This document shows, piece after piece, positions 60,801 through 64,000 of a stretch of 64,000 nucleotides of DNA. Numbering within the stretch: position 1 is the stretch's first letter; every line of letters starts with the position of its first letter. Made by a program: the position numbers and the translations under genes. Source of the stretch: Vanilla planifolia (Eukaryota > Streptophyta > Magnoliopsida > Asparagales > Orchidaceae); NCBI GenBank assembly GCA_023846275.1, contig CM043875.1, forward strand, positions 25,834,851-25,898,850. The letters are read 5' to 3'. The notes under the pieces are model-generated. The model made no database searches. It had not been told where the DNA came from and saw only the letters and a program-made list of their open reading frames with translations.

Positions 60801-63798
60801 AGGTGGAGCTATCAAAGTTAAGATTTAAGAGCACAACTGAAGGCTGATCTCAGCAAAAGATACAGTGGCCTCCAATGGGAAAATAGCCAACTTTCCATAA
60901 ATTCCTTATGTGATGTACAACATTGAACTGATTAGAAGGCTTGCACTTCTGTTATGCCCCTTGAAAAGCTTGAGGAATTAGTCAATGGAATTAGGACACC
61001 AAACTCTCTTGAAGAGCTCCAAGAGTAGTGTCTGTTTATCTGCAAAATTAGAAGAATTTATCTAGTTCTGAATTACTTTTTTATTTTTTCAATTTAGTCC
61101 TTTTAGGAAGATAATGGATAGCAACATTTTAAATGAAGATCTTCAGTCTAGTATTAGTTTTGGTATTCCAGATTCTATTCCAAGAATTGATGTTCGGGCT
61201 CTAAGTGATCCTCAATGGACTCCTTATAAATGTCTTCAGATTTAATTTGTTGTAACATGAAATTTCTCTTAAATAGTGCCTTCTTTAAACCAAGGAATAG
61301 GCTTCCTATAAACCAGTTCAATCAAATCAATTGTAATAAATTTGGTTAGCTTCTAAATATTCCGACCTCTATCACTGTTATCAAGTTCATCAACCCAGGA
61401 GTTGGAAAAGAGTCCATATTAACCATATTAGGGCATCTTGAGAGTCCTATCCAAGGATCCGCACAGTAGGAAATAGGCTTACCTTGCTGAGTACAGTATA
61501 CAAGTTCATCTTAAATGTAGCCTCTTTATTCTTTGAGCAGGAATTGTAAATCTAGCTTCGATGTAAATCATACTCATGCCACAACCACATCCTGTAGCTG
61601 TCACCATTGATGACCACTGTAACTGCAAGTTTAAGAGTTGGATTCTAACTTCCAACAGAACAATTTTAGATAAAAAATAGAGGGACCATTTTTCAAGAGA
61701 GCATATTATGTCCTTTATCAGAATTCCCCTTCACAATAACATTCTGCTAAGTTTATCAAATTCATTCAAAAGACAAACAGAAGTGGGCGGAAATAAAGAT
61801 GAATAGCATGGATATACCCATGAAATTGATCAAGTTAGTTCTTGCTGCAATAAAAGGTATGACAACTTTCCAAACCTCTGCCAAAATGATCTTTGTCAAC
61901 AAGTCCTTTAACTTAACTTTGTTTTATTTTGTCAACAAGCTAAGGATTGCATAAAATATCTCTTGGTAAATGTTTAGTTGTTGATGGCTTGCATATTGTT
62001 TAGAGGAGGAAACTTTTTTAATATAACTAATCATGTACTTTTTTAGTGGATGTCATGCTCTTTTAACAAATATGGTAATATTTTTTGTGCTAATTTTATT
62101 AATTAGGTAGTTTATCATGTCAAATCACGCTAAGTAATTGGGATTAATTTTTTTGTCTGAGACAAGATTTTGAGGGATTGTGACATGAAAAGAAATATTA
62201 GTCACCTTGATGTTATTTTCTACTACTCTAGACATCTACAAGATGGAGACACTCCCTAGTTTTGAAGTTGCAAGTTAGAATCCAAAGGGGATGGCTAAAT
62301 GTTAAGTGATCCTCTCAATAATATGAGAGTAGAAGTAACTAATTATTAAATGAGAAGTGAAAAGGAAAAAAGAATCCAAAAGGCATGGCTAACAAAACCA
62401 TGATGGTTAGGGGATTTCTCTAGGCAGTTTATGTGTAACCTTCCAAGGAAATATTGTGAAACTTAAAGTCATCATTGGCTTTATCTTTGTTTGTGAAGTG
62501 ATGCCATCTCTTTCATCGAGTGGAATCATCAAGCATTGGCTTAGTGTTGAGGATGTTAGTCCGATTGGAGGAAAACCAAGTTGGCATGACTTGTTCAAAT
62601 TGGGTTACATTTGTTGTAACCTCTTAAGGTGTACTTATTGTTTAGACCATTAATTCTTCTTAGGATTGTCAAGAGTGAGGGCCCTTTTTGGAAAGAAATC
62701 AGGACTCATTTCTACTTTTTATTTCTTATGTATATAAATTATTAAGATAGACTAGTTGTGACACTATCTCTTAGACCAATAGTACCTCTCTTGAAAACCC
62801 AATTGTGCGAGAGTCGTAAAGATGAGTGCATCTCTCCGCTTGAATGCATCATTCAAGAAGTGTTCTATAGGTAAAAAAGTTCATAAACCCTTTGTGTTCT
62901 TTCATACTTGTTTTTTCTTATGTTAAGGCCTATTGTCCATAGGATCATGGGGACAACGCAAATCAACTTCACAATTGTTGTGTAGCTCACTAAAATTTGT
63001 TCTAGTCAATACTCTATTTAAGATTCCTAATTGGTTACCTATGCTTAGAGGTATGCCCGATGATATCAAGTGCAAATTGATATGGTCATGGCAGAAGTGT
63101 CTGAGTTAGATGATCAAATGAGAATATAGGGGACTTGTTATTCAATATACTTTTGCAAAAAGAATCTTTAAGCTCATCATAACTTGTGATAATCTGTTAC
63201 TTTTAGTTTCGTTAAAATAAATTTTAACTCTATTGTCATATGTTTATTTGAGTACCACTTTCAAGTGTGACTTGAAATGGATGCTGATGATCAAATTAGA
63301 AAGGCTTCTATCTAAATACAATAATCGTCTTGAATCTGCTGATGAGATTGGCCGAATCAATCATTGAAGCAATCGTTACTTTCAAATTTATGATTGAAGG
63401 AATTGTTACTTTCAAGTTTCTTTAAATTAAAAAAATAAGTAGCCACAACTTCCAACTCTTTATGACAAAAACTATTTCTCTTATTTTTATCTATGTTGGA
63501 AAATTTCCTTCAATCTTCATATATTGTTCATCTTGATTTGGCGTTCTTATATTTTACTATCATTGCTTATTTTAGCATGCTTTATACTTGGAATCAAGTT
63601 ATTCTTAGTATATCATTGATTTTGAACTTCTCTTAATTGAGCTTACTTTGGATAGTTAGTTATTAGAGAATTTTAAATCTACGTAAGTCTTTAGCTTTCA
63701 TTATTGATATGGTGCTATGATTTCTTCAATTCTTATTTACTAGGATTAGCTTGTGCCGTATGAAGCGTGGACTCATTCTTTCAGGAGCTGAGGACAAG
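54812..63798 (+). CDS. F-box/WD40 repeat protein, 5' part only (At3g52030-like)
   Basis: Three exons visible: 54812-55008, 56181-56378 and 63744-63798, all phases closing (split codons TG|G and AG|G). The last exon ends at a donor (GACAAG then GTGCTA), so the gene runs off the window. The 150 residues seen hold a low-complexity, Arg-rich start (MEPSSNGSGGERRRATAVRL), an F-box at about residues 37-66 (LGADVLCIIFSHLDPGELV, VCKMWN), and a linker ending LALEQHKASLIGNSAEVYQWN. Exon 3 encodes RISLCRMKRGLILSGAEDK, matching the C-R-M-K-x-G-L-x-L-T-G start of the WD40 region in Arabidopsis At3g52030-type proteins. F-box/WD40 proteins recruit substrates to SCF ubiquitin ligases; the substrate here is unknown. 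Exon 3 was recognised 7.4 kb downstream by phase and similarity, so it is a little less certain than exons 1 and 2. Confidence 0.85.
57728..57850. repeat. Two-copy imperfect tandem repeat, about 60-65 bp
   Basis: Both copies contain TATGAAG then TGTTGTAATTGTAC then TTCG.TAATAGATG. It lies within the long intron of the F-box gene in a stretch otherwise rich in GTAT/ATAC. Confidence 0.7.
59665..60130 (-). mobile_element. Ty1/copia fragment (pre-integrase region), decayed
   Basis: Minus-strand reading in broken frames gives STIRLNTHDNMIKKLLSVKY, VLDQRKNIA, stop, FNALCCEGYGFIGDTMFLRV, YKGASVVI and then LYMLKGAIV. This follows the copia order in which the pattern L-x-D-V-R-Y-V-P-x-L-x-x-N-L-I-S is followed by G-Y-x-x, K-V-x-K-G, L-Y-x-L-x-G. 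The upstream end falls inside the 263-bp tandem duplication. No integrase catalytic core, reverse transcriptase or LTR was recognised. Confidence 0.7.
60045..60570. repeat. Apparently exact 263-bp tandem duplication
   Basis: The unit beginning TATTCAGCCTTATTGTGCTA at 60045 recurs at 60308, and the copies (60045-60307 and 60308-60570) look identical throughout, including a run of nine T and ATTCCGTAAGAATATAAG. It lies in the F-box gene's second intron and overlaps the upstream end of the copia fragment. Confidence 0.95.
60580..61640 (-). pseudogene. Coding-like fragments of unknown origin, minus strand
   Basis: On the minus strand several stretches read like protein but with frame changes and stops: VTVVINGDSYRMWLWHEYDL near 61630-61570, then ARFTIPAQRIKRLHLR, later FMLQQIKSEDIYKESIEDHL near 61260-61210, LLLELFKRVWCPNSID near 61030-60985, and FMAQIEEHAPVIVQTAHGQI then LYDLHKPFLED near 60665-60575. 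I recognise no family. It could be a decayed gene copy or a gene fragment carried by a mobile element; chance is not excluded. Confidence 0.3.
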
Positions 63799-64000
63799 GT
63801 GCTAAACTTTTATTTATTCACACCTCATCTTTTTTGCCACTAGCGTATATCGTTGGAGATGCAAATTCCTAAAAATATTGATATAAACATTGTTTTCAAT
63901 CCATCCATTTATTTACAGTGATGCTCTTACAGCTAAACTGTAGATAATTTTTGTTAGATTTACCAATTGAACAATTGTGTTGTTCAATTTATTAAAACAT

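Larger units (their letters stand above)
56379..63743 (+). other. Long second intron of the F-box/WD40 gene
   Basis: 7.4 kb of AT-rich sequence between the donor after CACTCTTCAAG and the acceptor TTTACTAG. It contains a copia fragment, a 263-bp tandem duplication and minus-strand coding-like fragments, each listed separately. A frame at 56682-56999 is hydrophobic and AT-driven and is not called as a gene. Confidence 0.75.

Noticed and set aside
62407..62653. Overlapping frames of about 63-65 residues on both strands
   Set aside because: No recognisable domain on either strand; inside the long F-box gene intron.

Overview
This is nuclear DNA of a flowering plant, probably a monocot. Short, relatively GC-rich exons sit in very AT-rich introns and spacers. 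GT-AG introns are numerous, the proteins belong to plant-restricted families, and there are decayed Ty3/gypsy and Ty1/copia remnants. No operon, CRISPR array, rRNA or clear tRNA gene was seen. The monocot call rests on base composition: two genes have strongly GC-biased single long exons. A Zingiberales-like genome would fit, but that is only a guess.

Seven protein genes are supported. In order: (1) a mitochondrial Iojap/RsfS ribosomal silencing factor, 3536-10746 (+), 4 exons; (2) a DUF707 membrane-anchored protein, 14394-20125 (+), 14 coding exons plus a 5'UTR intron; (3) a GT17 beta-1,4-mannosyl-glycoprotein N-acetylglucosaminyltransferase-like enzyme, 22142-23461 (+), 2 exons; (4) a small multi-pass membrane protein, 32136-32642 (-), 1 exon; (5) a plant intracellular Ras-group-related LRR protein (PIRL), 40488-45142 (-), 2 exons; (6) a ferric reduction oxidase (FRO), 46656-52055 (-), 8 exons; (7) the 5' part of an F-box/WD40 protein, 54812 to beyond 63798 (+), of which three exons are visible and the WD40 part lies outside the window. 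All gene models were assembled by hand from reading frames, splice signals and remembered family sequence, and every splice phase was checked arithmetically.

Region by region: 0.6-2.6 kb is a degenerate gypsy pol on the minus strand; 3.5-10.7 kb the Iojap gene with a 5.3 kb last intron; 12-20 kb the DUF707 gene; 21.5-23.5 kb the GT17 gene, followed by a 122-bp tandem array; 24-32 kb an AT-rich desert bracketed by direct repeats that may be old LTRs; 32 kb the membrane protein; 33.8-34.6 kb two LTR-like copies around a primer-binding-site-like motif; 35-40 kb AT-rich spacer; 40-52 kb PIRL and FRO, both on minus; 53-54.6 kb a pair of direct repeats; 54.8 kb onward the F-box/WD40 gene, whose 7.4 kb second intron holds a copia fragment and an apparently exact 263-bp tandem duplication.

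The genes are unrelated housekeeping and metabolic loci (organellar translation, glycan modification, iron reduction, signalling, protein turnover), and nothing suggests they act as a cluster. No new biological system was found. The notable points are structural: two candidate GC-AG introns, a splice acceptor lying in a tandemly repeated segment, a TRIM-like LTR arrangement, a poly(A) tract with flanking target-site-like repeats, and several repeat arrays.
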